A stretch of DNA of 64,000 nt, from NCBI RefSeq assembly GCF_010389155.1, contig NC_057765.1:5704001-5768000 (forward strand), given 5' to 3'. The position numbers and the translations under genes were made by a program. Below the pieces are notes generated by a model. It searched no databases. It was not told the DNA's origin and worked only from the letters and a program-made list of their open reading frames with translations. Origin of the DNA: Erigeron canadensis. Its lineage: Eukaryota; Streptophyta; Magnoliopsida; Asterales; Asteraceae. Shown here piece by piece: positions 30,625-42,510 of this stretch; position 1 is the stretch's first letter, and each line of letters opens with the position of its first letter.

Positions 30625-31090
30625 TCTATAATATATTATAAAGGATTTTTCCTAGATTTTCAACATTGAACTTGAAATTTTCAGTATTGATTTTAAGTAC
30701 TTCCCCAATTGCCCCTCCTATCGATTCTATATTTATCTAAAATAACTATAATACTCTTTCTCTCTCCTCAAATCTAACCAATCATCTTTTTTCTCTCTCA
30801 TCCATAAATCATTTAATCCTCAAATTCATTCAAAATCTTTTATCTCAAAAACCGTACATCGATAAATTATAAAAATTGTATGGGTGTTCTTAAAATTTCA
30901 TGCTCTTTCATTAGAGATGTCATTCGATATACTTTCGACAAATTTTTTTATCCGAGGGCGGAGCCCGTACGGCTAATCCATTTGACTATCATACTCTATG
31001 ACATATCAACTCCTATAACCTGTCATACTCTATGACCTAGGTACCACCCCACCATCTCACCGCCGCAACGCGCGGGTACTTGCTCTCGTA
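30625..31090 (+). mobile_element. Non-autonomous Helitron-like family A, copy 2
   Basis: It starts TCTATAATATATTATAAAGG and ends with the GC-rich CAACGCGCGGGTACTTGCTC block. It has the family blocks TTTCAACATTGAACTT, CTCTCTCCTCAAATC, AATCTTTTATCTCAAAAAC and CGGAGCCCGTACGGCTAA. It is about 465 bp and runs straight into a family B element. Confidence 0.8.
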
Positions 31091-31654
31091 TAATATAATC
31101 TACCAATAAACTAAAACATGATTGAAATATTCTTAAAACGACACGTGGCGTAATCCTTGATCGACACATATCCATTTAATTTATTTATATTGTTAAACTA
31201 GCTTTCTTTAGTTGTATATAAATTCATCTTTTTTTATTAGACTTAGAATTAAACTCTAACTTTTAACTTATTAATACAAAAGACATTATATCTTATTTGA
31301 CTGATCATTTTTTCATTAATAAATTGTTTCTTTTTCTTTATCAATTCTTCAACTTCTATTACTTATATTAATTATAATAAGTTATTAACATGAAGACTTC
31401 AAAAGTTTGAGTTTATAATCCGAAATCACAAGGCTATTTGCTATCATCCACTATGCTTACAAGTTTCGATATTGATGTGGTTCTAAAATTTTAAGGTAAA
31501 TCCAAAATTCTAATTAAATATATATTAATTTAACTTTGATTATCAATTTACTTTAACCACAATTTATTTTATATTCACGAATCAGGTATAAGGCATATTC
31601 GAATTTTTTTATGTTATACAAACTATATATCTACTATACATCGTACGAGACTAA
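31091..31654 (+). mobile_element. Non-autonomous Helitron-like family B, copy 2
   Basis: The same sequence as 12128-12720 in opposite orientation. It starts near TCTACCAATAAACTAAA (31100) and ends CATCGTACGAGACTAA before T. No coding capacity. Confidence 0.7.
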
Positions 31655-32692
31655 TAATTAAATAAAAGGATAGTGTGTTTATAATTATATCCTAATTAAT
31701 AGTTTGTAAACTTTTTGTAAATATTGAATGGTAAGGAGGAACAATTTTTTTCAAATTTTATACAGTAGTTTTGATATCAAAAAGTGGTACTGAATTTCAA
31801 AATGCTACTCGAACTAACTCATAACCACTTTTGGTGGTTTTCAGGATCATGAGTAAAGATCGGTACTAAAAATACCAAAAACATTAAGACATATAAGACT
31901 GGAATTAATATCATGTAATTGATGATTGGTATGATGAGATGATACGAGTAACACACTCAAACTTTAATATAAGTGTAGTATTTATGGGTGTTAAAACTAG
32001 AACTCGAATTTGAAGTGATTGATTGTCATTTCATATAGCATATACAACAGTAACAAAAGTTTTGTAGAATCTTTGTCTTTTGTTCATTTATTTTTGGAAC
32101 AATATGTTGACCCTTCATCAGAACTCTAAGTTAGCATGGTTAATCAACTTGTTGGGATTTTATGATTGATGTAACATTGAAAGTGAAACACAAACATGAA
32201 TTGGGAGCATGAAAAGATTATGAATGATAGATTTTGACTGGTTTTTGATGTTCCCAACTAGCACAAATTAATTCTAGACATATCAATGAATCAAATGAAA
32301 TGATCTATTTGGTAGCTGAAATTCTCAAATTGTGAGACACATCAAAGCATATCAAATCGATCTGGGAACTTATGCTTTTGGATTTAGATTCAAAGTGGTA
32401 AAAGGGAACTATATGAGTAACACGTACGTAGTCCCCAGCCACTTGCATGTAATGAAGAACAAAAAAATCGACTCACTTGTAAGTTGGATTTATAACTCGA
32501 TAAAATTACATATATCCTACAAACCTAGTAAGTTAGATTTATAATCCCAAGAATCCTGTTTATTTTTATGTATTAATTGTTTGAATTTATCGATTCATAT
32601 CGAAGTTTTGAAATTGTTTGATTATACACTACTATCTATTTACTGTAAAAGGTTCATTGAAAATTAATTTTTTTTTTTAAACTAGAAAACTG
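31655..32692. other. Intergenic stretch without a recognised gene
   Basis: AT-rich with no supported ORF. The 70-codon frame at 32332-32544 has no recognisable motif. Confidence 0.4.
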
Positions 32693-32934
32693 TGTAAAAC
32701 AAATTGTAATCTGAATTTAATACAACGTGTTTTAAAAAATATATTGTGTTTTTATTGTGTAATCTAAAAACACATTACGTAAGTTTTAAATCAAAATATG
32801 TTTTTGATAGGACCTGAAAATCAGAATAATGTTCAAATACACTGTGATATGATTTTAACACAATTTGTTTTTAAAGAACAATTAAAAACACATTGTGTTA
32901 AATTCAGATCACATTGTGTTTTGACCAGTTTTAT
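32693..32934. repeat. Fold-back repeat (MITE-like)
   Basis: The left arm (about 32693-32735; TGTAATCTGAATTTAATACAACGTG core) is the near reverse complement of the right arm (about 32890-32934; CACATTGTGTTAAATTCAGATCACA core), with about 45-bp arms. The interior also carries AACACA/TGTGTT motifs. Confidence 0.55.
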
Positions 32935-33230
32935 AATTTTCATGAAAATTTTAGTTTTCAAATAATCACAACCCTCTATTTACTATATACGGGATTCTAT
33001 GTACTTACAAAAGTTAGTAATTACTAACAAATTACGAATTAAAATATTACACACTGGTTTAAACATCTAACAATATCTTAATGATTGCCTTTACGGTCGT
33101 CGGTATCTTTGTTTTTCCAAACAACAAATTAGGTAATAAACCAACCTGATTATAATTATCTTCACTCCTCGAGGAAAGAAATCAACTGTATGTGCGATAA
33201 AACTCCCTAACCTTACATTGAATTCCAATA

Positions 33231-33600
33231 TCTAATACTATCTTATAAAGGAACATTTCTACCTAATATACATATAATACCCTTAAATCTCAACCATTCA
33301 TTTTTCTCTCTCCTCAAATCTCAACCACTCATTTTTTTCTCTCTCCACCATAAATCATTTTATTCATCTAATTCATTCAAAATCTTTTATCTTAAAAACC
33401 GTTTATCGATAAATTATAAAAATTGTATGGTTGTTCTTAAAATTTCATACTCTTTCATTAGAGATGTCATTCGATATCCTTTTGACGAATTTTTAAATCC
33501 AATGACAGAGCCCGTACGGTTTAAGCATTTGGCTATCATACTTTATGACTTGACCTATCACCCTACCATATCACTGTTGCAACGCGCAGACACTATCTCT
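33231..33600 (+). mobile_element. Non-autonomous Helitron-like family A, copy 3
   Basis: It starts TCTAATACTATCTTATAAAGG, carries the family blocks AATCTTTTATCTTAAAAACC and GAGCCCGTACGG, and ends with a diverged GC-rich block (CAACGCGCAGACACTATCTC). It lies about 170 bp upstream of the GLUTAMINE DUMPER TATA box. Confidence 0.75.
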
Positions 33601-33770
33601 CATTTTATCGTATGGAGACTTGAATCTATATAACTTATTGAAGTTACAAGGTTTACCGAAAATAAATTTTTGTGCTATACTCATAAGTCATAACTTCCTT
33701 TACAACGAAAAAATATTCTTTCCAATTGCCAAATATATCCCTCTTTATTCCAATCTAGAAAAAGGATCCC

Positions 33771-33780
33771 CTCTATAAAT
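33771..33780 (+). promoter_or_regulatory. TATA box of the GLUTAMINE DUMPER gene
   Basis: CTCTATAAAT lies 62-71 bp upstream of the ATG at 33842, in the expected place for a core promoter. Confidence 0.6.
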
Positions 33781-33841
33781 GACACTCTAGGTAACCAGTT
33801 TTAAGCCAACATATTCTTATAACAAAAGCCATACTAACCAT

Positions 33842-34261
33842 ATGGCAGTTGAACCAACTTCTTCGACATTCTCAACATCAACGAATTCGGCCGCTCACCA
33901 TTCGCCATGGCATTCACCGGTACCATACCTCTTTGGAGGCCTAGCTGCCATGTTGGCTCTCATTGCCTTTGCCCTCTTAGTCCTCGCCTATTCTTATTTT
34001 AAGCTCTACCGCACAATGAACAACGACCTTGAGTCTGGAAACAATAATAGAGAGGACAAACAAGAGCATTACAAGGCACCAATTGTTTTTGAAGACAATA
34101 AGTATCTTGTTATCATGGCTGGGCAAGCAAAACCTACGTTTTTGGCTACTCCGATTTCCAGCAGTACTGTGACTAATTTGTTTGATGTTGGAAACATATC
34201 GAAGGAGAAGGTATCGACCACCGAAGTGGGAGATGATGGAGGAGAAACATGGAAACCATGA
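33842..34261 (+). CDS. GDU: GLUTAMINE DUMPER family protein
   Basis: This 139-aa single-exon gene encodes a small plant membrane protein. Family members raise amino-acid export across the plasma membrane and work with the ubiquitin ligase LOG2. The diagnostic parts are a Ser/Thr/His-rich N-terminus, one membrane helix with the family core PVPYLFGGLAAMLALIAFA (residues 27-45, continuing to about 50), a basic/polar linker, and the cytosolic VIMAG motif (residues 90-94), which is required for activity in the family, followed by PTFLATP. Length and single-exon structure fit Arabidopsis GDU1-GDU7. A TATA box lies about 65 bp upstream and a Helitron ends about 170 bp before that. The acidic C-terminus is typical. 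Which family member it corresponds to cannot be told. The antisense 66-codon frame is a shadow. Confidence 0.95.
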   Translation: MAVEPTSSTFSTSTNSAAHHSPWHSPVPYLFGGLAAMLALIAFALLVLAYSYFKLYRTMNNDLESGNNNREDKQEHYKAPIVFEDNKYLVIMAGQAKPTFLATPISSSTVTNLFDVGNISKEKVSTTEVGDDGGETWKP

Positions 34262-35719
34262 CTCCTCAAATCAGGAGTCCTAGGAATATTTGTGGGAGTT
34301 TTTATTGTTGCATGGAAATTAGGATTAGCTATAGATTACTTTGATTTCTCCTATTTTAATTTTGAAAGAAATGTACATAAACAATTACTTTGATTTCCCT
34401 GTTAGCATTTGAACTTTTAAACGATTGTTTTAAATGTTGAGTTCTTATAAGAGCGGATGGAGTGTCTGCCTCCTCCTCCACGTACACTCCCCATCCTGGC
34501 GTCTATTCGTCAGAACTTGCAAAAAATACATGCCTATTTCTCTTCATCCCCTCCCCACTTACAAAAATAAAATAAAATAAATAAATAGGAAAAGACAAAA
34601 ACATTAAATTAATTAAAAAAAAAGTGTCAAACAATAGAGAGCAAAATAGACACCATGGTCCCTATAATTCGCTACCACCCGTCCACCCCATACAGACGCC
34701 TAATAAAGAGGACGAGGTGCCTATTAGGTGCCACTCTTTTTCTATGACAGACCCTCCATCCTAAACAGTTTTAAAGTTAAGTAAATATATGTAACGTTAA
34801 GGGTCATTTTTTTAACGACATTTCTAACGGTCACATCCAAATTATGATGGTGTACCATTGTAATGAATCAGCATACCACTCCAATAATCAACCATACTAA
34901 ACACGTAGTAACTAGAAAAACTGATTTTCACAATATCCAAAATTAAACTTGCTATTACCCCAATACCGAATAAAATATAGAAATTTTTTTAACAACTACG
35001 AATCAACTTGACGTTGATACAAGGATGTCGGCTCACAAAACCGCTTCGACGCAAATCATTTGTTGTTGTGGAATTCAGATAATCGAACAGTTAGCCGGAT
35101 ATAGTGATTTCTGAAAGGCATGTAATCAGCCGAATCAATTTGACGGTTCACCCAAACTATTTAATCGGATACAATTCAGAGAGATTCAGAATGTTTAGTA
35201 TTTTGTGTTTGAGATTGCATGAACGAGAGAATAATGTTATGATCAACCAGAAGAACATTACGAGTATATAATGGTTTAGGCCCATTAACTGCAAGTTAGG
35301 CAGTTAAATCACATAAGTTTCCGATGTTGGTAAAATCAGTCCCTCAAGTTTCAAAATTTAATTTTGGGAGTGTTTTCTCCATAACAACAACTCGACCCCA
35401 TCCAGGGGGTCCGCCTTTTGACCCCGCTCCCATGAGTGCTGTCCTCGGATCCCCGTACTATACCTTAAGAGCTTAGCCCTTAAGGTCATAATAGATTAAG
35501 ATAAACGTGCACTCCGCACATCCAATATATATGATTTTTTATTACGTCAATAATGATCAAGTTAACTTAATTAAACTATAATATTTAATATGTATTGGAC
35601 CGTGGACGATCCACGAGACACGACTTTGGGGTTTTAGGCCTCGGTATTCCATCTCTCACCCAATTACGAACACTAAGAGTAAATGGAGTCTAAGAGGGCA
35701 TTTGTTCTAATAAGAGAAA
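34262..35719. other. Intergenic stretch with a possible MITE
   Basis: No gene is seen. A weak inverted pair, GCGGATGGAGTGTCTG (about 34454) and CAGACCCTCCATCC (about 34748), could bound a ~310-bp MITE. The rest is unassigned. Confidence 0.35.
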
Positions 35720-36600
35720 ATTACATTTTTGGTCCTTCAAGCTGGTAAGATTTTGAGTTATTACCTTTAAATGAATTAATTACAGATGAAACCCTGAAGT
35801 TGTTCAATTTTTTCACTTTTCACTCTGTGACTAACAGCCGTCTGTTAGGTCCGTTATATGAAGGACATATTTGTCATTTCACTGTGATCCCTTCTTCTTC
35901 TTCAATCTTCATCCACACTCAAACATAAACCTTGATTTATCAAGTTTTTGTAACTTCTTTCACATATATCGTGGTCGTTTTTCGTCAAATCAATTTGAAA
36001 TTTATCAAGTTTTAATCACGGTCGAATTTTGATCATGATGATGGTTTCAAATTTTCGAACAGTTGATTTTTGTTGACGATTACACTTTTCTGGCGAAATC
36101 AAGTTTTTCCAGAGAACTGTAATTCATATTTCTATTGACCAGGGTCTCTGCGTGATTGTATTGCGAGTTGATTGCAACTATTTTTGGGTCCGGAACGTGC
36201 AAGTTATCGCCATTTTTAGTTTTCCAGCGACTTTTTAAATTTTTTAGAGGTCACTAAATCAGAAATATGTTGGTTAGGGTTTGTTCGGAATTCTATTGTG
36301 ACCTTTTTCGTACCGGTTTCGTGTTCTAAATCGAATAAAGGAAAGAGATATTGCGAATTTCTCTTTTCAGGCGTATTGTTTAATCTTTTCCAGCGTAGTG
36401 TTTGAGTGTGGAAGAAGAAGAAAAAGGGATCATGGTGAAATGACGAATCTGCCCCTCACTTAACGGACCTAATAAACAATTGTTAGTCGTGGAGTAAAAA
36501 GTGAAAAAATTGACCAACTTAAGGGTTTTTTCTGTAACTAATTCACTTACGGGCAATAACTGAAAATCCTGCGAACTTGGTTCATAAAATGTTTTTGTAA
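35720..36600. mobile_element. Non-autonomous DNA transposon with long (~160 bp) inverted termini
   Basis: The left arm (35720-35883; TTACATTTTTGGTCCTTCAA start) and right arm (36436-36600; ends TTCATAAAATGTTTTTGTAA) are inverted copies with the same ordered blocks: TGAATTA[A/G]TTACAG, AATTTTTTCACTTT, TTAGGTCCGTTA and TGTCATTTCA. The ~550-bp interior shows no recognised gene. Long termini suggest a Mutator-like element; no clear target duplication is found. Confidence 0.75.
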
Positions 36601-38193
36601 GGAATGAAATCTGTCAAAGAAATTAGATTTTGAAGAAATAGAATTTGATTTAATGTTTTTTGTTTTCTTAAAATTCAAGAAAGGGAAAGAATGAAATTAC
36701 ATCCTATAACCCCAAGGAATAGAGATTTCATCAAATGAATGAATGTTTACATTTCAATGGATTGAAATTCCATCCCCTTTTGACAACCAAATGTACTACG
36801 GAATGAAATTTAATTCCAATTTCATCAGATTTCATCAGAATCTGTGAACCAAATGCAACTAATTAAATTTAGTAAAATTGAAATTTAAAGGGTTTTTTTT
36901 TTTTTTTTTTTTTTTTTTTAGGATTCAAAAAAATGAGCTGATTGAATTGAAATCCACCCCTGAGCCAAATGAAAATCTGTTTGTTTGGGTTTGAGGTTTT
37001 TTGTTTTAATTGAGGGTTTTTTTTTATAATTTAACATATCAATTCAAAATTTTTTTCTTTTTTCAAAACCTACTCAATCCAATCAAATACAGAATATCAT
37101 ATTATTCATTTTATATTATATATATACATATATGTCGTATTTATTATTACATCTATTATTTATGTTTAGTAGACATATGTTAATATATTTCTAAATTTTA
37201 TTTATTTATGTACAAATAAATATAGTTGTATATTAATATTTTATATAAAAATGCACAGCAAGATTAACATTATGATTTATAAAAATTCCATTTGGTTTAA
37301 CACCTATAAACAATATATAAAAAATAAAAATAAGGTAAAAACCCGACCCAAATCAACTAGGAGAACCGACAAAATCGAGTCGAACTGAACCAAACAAAAC
37401 CAATCGGTTTCAGAAAATGAAAAATCGAAAAAATAGTAGGATTACATTTTTGGGCCAGAAATGGCCCAAACCATTGAAGCTAAGCCCTATGCTAAACAAT
37501 AAAGTCTAGGATTAATTATTTAAATTAATAAACGATTCTTTTTCAATTATTTAATCACTCCAATATAAAATTTGTATCTTTAGTCAATTTGATAGTTGAT
37601 GACCAGATTTATCTTTTTAAGACTTAAGTGATGACATGGCACGTAGATGCTATATGCGTTATGATCTACCATCTCATTTGAATTCTATTTTTATACTAAT
37701 TATTTTGAAGTTCAATTATCTAAAGAAAATTTAAAGAAATTAAAGTATAATAGTCAAATTAAAAGAGAAAATCGTAGAAACGGCCGGTTAAGTATACGTA
37801 ATACATATGTTATTGTCATATGAAATTGGGTGGGACTTTTTTTTTTTTTTCTTAAAAGAAAAATCATACATATGTTAGAAAATTTGTTCAACTTGTAAGT
37901 GATTCTAAGAAATGCGACGTAAGAGCCACCGGTTAAGCCGGTTAAACGGTCATCGAGCTATCAATTTGAAACAAAAGATGCAAATTTGGATGGTTAATAG
38001 AATATAACAAAAATCTGAAGTCTGAACAGAAGAATAGACGGTTATGAACCGAGACTCAACATAAACTTTAGAATAATCCAAAATCCACTTTCTTCACTCA
38101 AAATCTAAATAGTCAACTTTTACAACGGACCTTCCCATAACTAGGTGACTAGCTAGTCTTTTCTTAGAACATTTTCTCTTAGTATATCTAAAT
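36601..38193. other. Intergenic AT-rich stretch
   Basis: This includes a long T run (about 36893-36920) and a GAAATTTCATCA-type repetitive patch (36700-36850). No gene with recognisable motifs. Confidence 0.4.
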
Positions 38194-38205
38194 TGTAAAT
38201 TATAA

Positions 38206-38515
38206 AACCTAACACTATCCCCTTGCATGAATTCTTGAGTTTAAGCCTTGGGAAAGACATAAGAATTAAGTCTTTTTATGAGGGCTTGACTTGGGTATAC
38301 CCAGGTTTAAGTCTGAGGGGCTGGGTTTACCTCTATTAATCGTCGTGCCTTCGGGCGGATTAGTAGGAGGATTTTCCCTCATCGGGTATTTGAAATAAAC
38401 ATTTCTACTTCGAGGGAGCTCTCTAGCGCGGACCCGGTTAAGACAACGTATGCTAGACCTCTCGTTGTCGAATCGTGACACGAAGTTTCCAACGAATTTC
38501 ATCTTTAAAAAAAAA
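38206..38515 (+). mobile_element. SINE-like retroposon with 12-bp target duplication
   Basis: A 310-bp insert ends in an A-rich tail (about 38505-38515). It is flanked by identical TGTAAATTATAA at 38194-38205 and 38516-38527. The head has a box-B-like stretch GGTTTAAGTCTGA (about 38303) and a weak box-A-like stretch, which suggests a tRNA-derived SINE. The interior is GC-richer than its surroundings. It is not a coding gene despite a 78-codon antisense frame. Confidence 0.75.
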
Positions 38516-38527
38516 TGTAAATTATAA

Positions 38528-39132
38528 TGTTGTATCGTTAAATAATACTTCTCCCATCATCTCATATTAATTGTCTTAGGTAGTTTGACTTTGAAGTTTT
38601 TTTTTCTAAATTTTACCGAATTTTTTTTTTCATACTTGATGTAAAATATATAGATTATATTTTTAGTATACTTTTTAATGCTATAAGTTTTATCAACTAT
38701 TATATATTATATATAATAATATTCACAATCAAACTTAATAGGAAAAAACTTTGAAAATCAAACTAAAATACTTAAAATGAGACGGAGGAAATAATATAAA
38801 ATACGTTTAGTGATGTATGTTTAAAAAACAATGATGTACTGAGATCATACATATAAATCTGGTGACATATGTAATAAAATTGTCATGAGATGCTGTGTCC
38901 AATCTCAAGTAACTTTTAATATTGTAAATAATCATTGCAAGTCATATAGTTTGAACACGAACAATACATTTGTTTAACTAATGCAATTTAAATATGATAC
39001 GGAAGCTCAGCCGGCCGTCGTCGGCAGTACTACAAATATTATATGAACCAACATGTCATCTGTTTTTGCTTAAAAAGATTGTTTTGGAAATTAGTAAAAA
39101 CAAATAGTCTTGTGAAACCCATAAGCAAAAGC
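38528..39132. other. Upstream region of the PTI1-like kinase
   Basis: AT-rich promoter-side sequence. An in-frame ATG at 39043 exists but is not preferred (see the kinase entry). No TATA box is assigned with confidence. Confidence 0.35.
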
Positions 39133-41771
39133 ATGGGTTCTGCATTCAGCTGTTGTGATTCAGAAAAGGTTGATCAAGGGTATGTAGGCATGATTCGGGT
39201 TATGAAAATTTTTAATATGTTATTTGCATTTGCTAATAGAGAATTTGTATTGTAGAGTTCCGACGGGCAATGGTGATTCTCCGTGGCGAATCTTTACTTT
39301 CAAGGAGTTGCATTCAGCAACTAATGGTTTTAGTGAAGATAACAAGCTTGGAGAGGGAGGCTTTGGAAGCGTTTATTGGGGGAAAACGTCAGATGGTCTT
39401 CAGGTGAAATTTATCAAATAGTTCAATCTCCTTTTATTTGAAAATGTTAATTATATAAACAAGGAAATCAGGGACGCAACCAGAAGATCTATCAACGGGT
39501 ATAATACTAATTTTTTTTTAAGAACGAGTTAGTAATTAGCAGTTAGTAGTTAGCATTCCGAAACACCACATTGACATCCAATTGAACAGTATGTGGAGCT
39601 CGAACCACGCATGATTGGGATGATACCTAGTATTCTCGAAAACCCCCAATAATCAACTCCTACAAGTATAGGAAGTGAGATTCGAACCCTGATTAATTTC
39701 CTCATGGTCTAAGACCTTACCAATAAGCCACCAACTCATTGACAACTTGTACCAAATATAAGTGGTCCAATTCATCATCACGACTAATGCTCTAAAATCA
39801 CACGTACATATTCATTAGAGATTTTAATATTTGTAGCTACATTTCCATGAAATAACTTGTGGTGTGCTACATATGCAACCTAGGAATGTGTTAGTAACAA
39901 ATTTCTGATATGAACTTTTAAATTTGTATGTTTTAGATAGCAGTGAAGCAATTGAAATCGATGAATTCAAAAGCAGAGATGGAATTCGCAGTTGAAGTAG
40001 AAGTTCTTGGAAGGGTGCGACACAAGAATTTGTTGGGATTAAGAGGTTATTGTGCTTCAGCTGAACAACGACTTATAGTCTATGATTACATGCCCAATCT
40101 TAGCTTATTGTCTCACCTTCATGGCCAATTTGCTGCTGAAGTCCAACTTGATTGGAAAAAGAGAATGAAAGTTGCCATCGGTTCCGCTGAAGGACTACTG
40201 TAAGATTTAACAAACATACGCTTCTTTTAAACTTATTTTGGACATTTAATATTTGCATGATTCCTTCAGTATAATTACATACTAGCTGTACACCACTAAA
40301 TATGCTTTATGGTATTAATATAACATCCTAAATTATATTAGTACCTATGATTTGTGTAAGGCTAAAAAAAGTTTTAAAGATCAATCACACATTACATGAA
40401 TTAATTTATTACTAGTCCATATAAGATAGAAGTCCATAGTCGGACTGCCTTATTTACTTAAGAGAGTTAAGTTCTGTCTTATCAGGCGTACATATCTCGT
40501 TATTATTATAATATATAGATACAGAAACAATGTTTGCCGAGTTAAAGTGAGGAGCCGGCGTTAATTTGGATTGGAAATATTAAATTAACTTTATGAAAAG
40601 CCGCTTGACAATATCACAATAATACGCTACTACTCGTATGTTAATTTATATATGAATATTGAATTATTACTAATAATATTAGTTTTTGTTTTACTTACAG
40701 CATTAGTTTACTTATAATTAATTCAAAATTTTATTTTACATTCATATATGAAATGAAATAAAATTATGGGTAGGTTGGTTAGTTTAATTGAGAAACTTAA
40801 TAAATGAGATTTAATAATAGTAATAATAAATGTAATTAATTTGGTACTAATCGATGTAGAGATGATCTGCGCGAAAGCTTAAACATATGTCTTGTGGGTA
40901 CATGTAAAAAATAATAATCCTTGGAAAGTTTCACATTTTGATTAATTAATTTAACCCGTCTAACAGTCGTCGTCTATTACTATAATTAAGATTAATTAAG
41001 AATTTGGTATGTAAGCTTCTTAATATTACTTGTTGTCATAGGTACTTGCACCATGAAGTTACTCCTCACATAATCCATAGAGACATAAAGGCAAGTAACG
41101 TCCTCCTTGATTCAAACTTCGAACCACTAGTCGCGGATTTTGGGTTTGCAAAGTTAATCCCAGATGGTGTTAGCCACATGACCACCAGGGTCAAGGGTAC
41201 CCTGGGTTACCTTGCCCCCGAATACGCCATGTGGGGCAAGGTTTCAGAAAGCTGCGATGTCTACAGCTTTGGAATTCTTCTACTCGAACTAGTAACCGGA
41301 AGAAAACCAATTGAGAAACTCCCTGGAGGTGTTAAACGTACGATAACCGAATGGGCTGAACCATACATTGAAAAAGGCAGGTTTCGGGATCTAGCTGACC
41401 CAAAATTAAGAGGCAATTTTGATGAAGATCAGCTAAAACAGTTTATAAATGCGGCTGCACTTTGTGTGCAAAGTGAGCCCGAAAGGAGGCCCAATATGAA
41501 GGAAGTTGTTGGGCTGCTTAAAGGGTATGAGCCTAAAAGTAAAGTGATGCAATTAAGGTTAAAAAGTGTCAAATATGGGGATGATCTTGTGGCTATGGAT
41601 CAAGCTAGTGATGATGAGGAAGAAGAAGATGACGACGACAACGATTACGATGATGACGAAAAGGGTGGAGGGTATGATGAGAGTTATGGAGTATTTGGTG
41701 CTATGAGTAATGTCCAAAAGATGCATGATCCATATAAGAGGTATGCAGACAGAATGGGGAAGAAAGGGTGA
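39133..41771 (+). CDS. PTI1-like receptor-like cytoplasmic kinase (At3g15890-like), 4 exons
   Basis: Coding exons are 39133-39179, 39256-39403, 39937-40199 and 41042-41771. All introns are GT-AG and the chain gives 395 aa. This is a membrane-attached cytoplasmic protein kinase of the PTI1-like group, which acts downstream of receptor kinases in stress and defence. The ATG at 39133 is chosen because MGSAFSCC is a good N-myristoylation/palmitoylation start; an in-frame ATG at 39043 would bury it. Motifs are the Gly loop LGEGGFGSV (47-55), AVK lysine (69), HRDIKASN (165-172), DFG (185-187), GTLGYLAPEYA and DVYSFGILLLE, so all catalytic residues are present. The C-terminus has an unusually long acidic run of Asp and Glu (about 342-370) after the kinase fold. 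A SINE lies in intron 2. The nearest known type is PTI1-like tyrosine-protein kinase At3g15890; orthology is inferred from recall. Confidence 0.93.
39510..39745 (-). mobile_element. tRNA-derived SINE in intron 2 of the PTI1-like kinase
   Basis: Read on the minus strand, it has a box A-like TGGCTTATTGGTAAGG (about 39720-39736) and a perfect box B GGTTCGAATC (about 39690), spaced as in a tRNA promoter. The tail is an A run (T run at 39510-39519 on +). No clear target duplication. It is antisense to the gene and clear of the splice sites. Confidence 0.75.
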
Positions 41772-42255
41772 TATGAATTAAGATCATATCTTTGTTTCAT
41801 ACTTTCATTGATTGAGAAATGTCAAAATTCACAAGTTTTAGCTTTTGGTGCCACTTTTAAGATCTTTGAAAGTTTCTTGTTTATCTACATCATATCACTC
41901 AAAAATATGGGTTCAGAGGGAGCATCTCTATATTTATGAAATTATTTGTTCTTTTCTTTGATGTAAATTAAGGTTTTTGCTATTTTGTTGTACTATCTGT
42001 ATCATTTGAAATCAATTTTCAATTTAATTCCTATCGTATATATACTATTCCGTAGTCCTTACTCCTTAGCCATGTATGAACTCGCAGACAATATGAGTAA
42101 TAAAAACAATCTGGGTTAGTAGTGTCAGGCCTCCTCCAACAGGCCCAATATAAATAGCTTTTTAACCAGCCCAAGATTTTGTTACAAAGCTGTCATGTAT
42201 AACTGTATAAGTTTGCCCAACAATCGTAATGTTAAATTGTCATGCCCTTTTTCTA
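41772..42255. other. 3' UTR and flank of the PTI1-like kinase
   Basis: No further gene is seen. The transcript end probably lies within the first 250 bp, but no canonical AATAAA is fixed. Confidence 0.35.
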
Positions 42256-42266
42256 GGGTGGAGACT

Positions 42267-42510
42267 GTTTTTGTTTTTTTTTTAACGTTCGTGTCACAGG
42301 ACGGTTAGCCGTTACATCCATACGGGCAGACAGACACTAGTGACCGATCTACGATGTCGGGAAACCACGGGGGAAGAAAACCCTTAATTAAACCGTTACA
42401 GAAGACACGACATTTAATTCAGGTAAACCTTTGCCCCCTCCAAGATTAGAACCTTGGTTGAATCCCTTCATGGGAGGACTTTAGAGATGTGGAAACCACT
42501 ACGCTAGGAT
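42267..42510 (-). mobile_element. tRNA-derived SINE with 11-bp target duplication
   Basis: On the minus strand the head reads CCTAGCGTAGTGG (box A form TAGCGTAGTGG) and then GGTTCTAATCTTGG (box B-like). The tail is an A run (T run at 42267-42282 on +). Identical GGGTGGAGACT flanks it at 42256-42266 and 42511-42521. It is 244 bp and untranslated. Confidence 0.85.

Noticed and set aside
36893..36920. Long T run as a possible SINE/LINE tail
   Set aside because: No head, boxes or flanking duplications were found.
39043..39132. Upstream in-frame ATG for the PTI1-like kinase
   Set aside because: It would add 30 residues without kinase homology and mask the MGSAFSCC acylation start.
39690..42510. 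Possible tRNA genes suggested by box A/B motifs at 39690-39736 and 42460-42510
   Set aside because: No cloverleaf can be completed; the tail, flanking repeats and position show SINEs.
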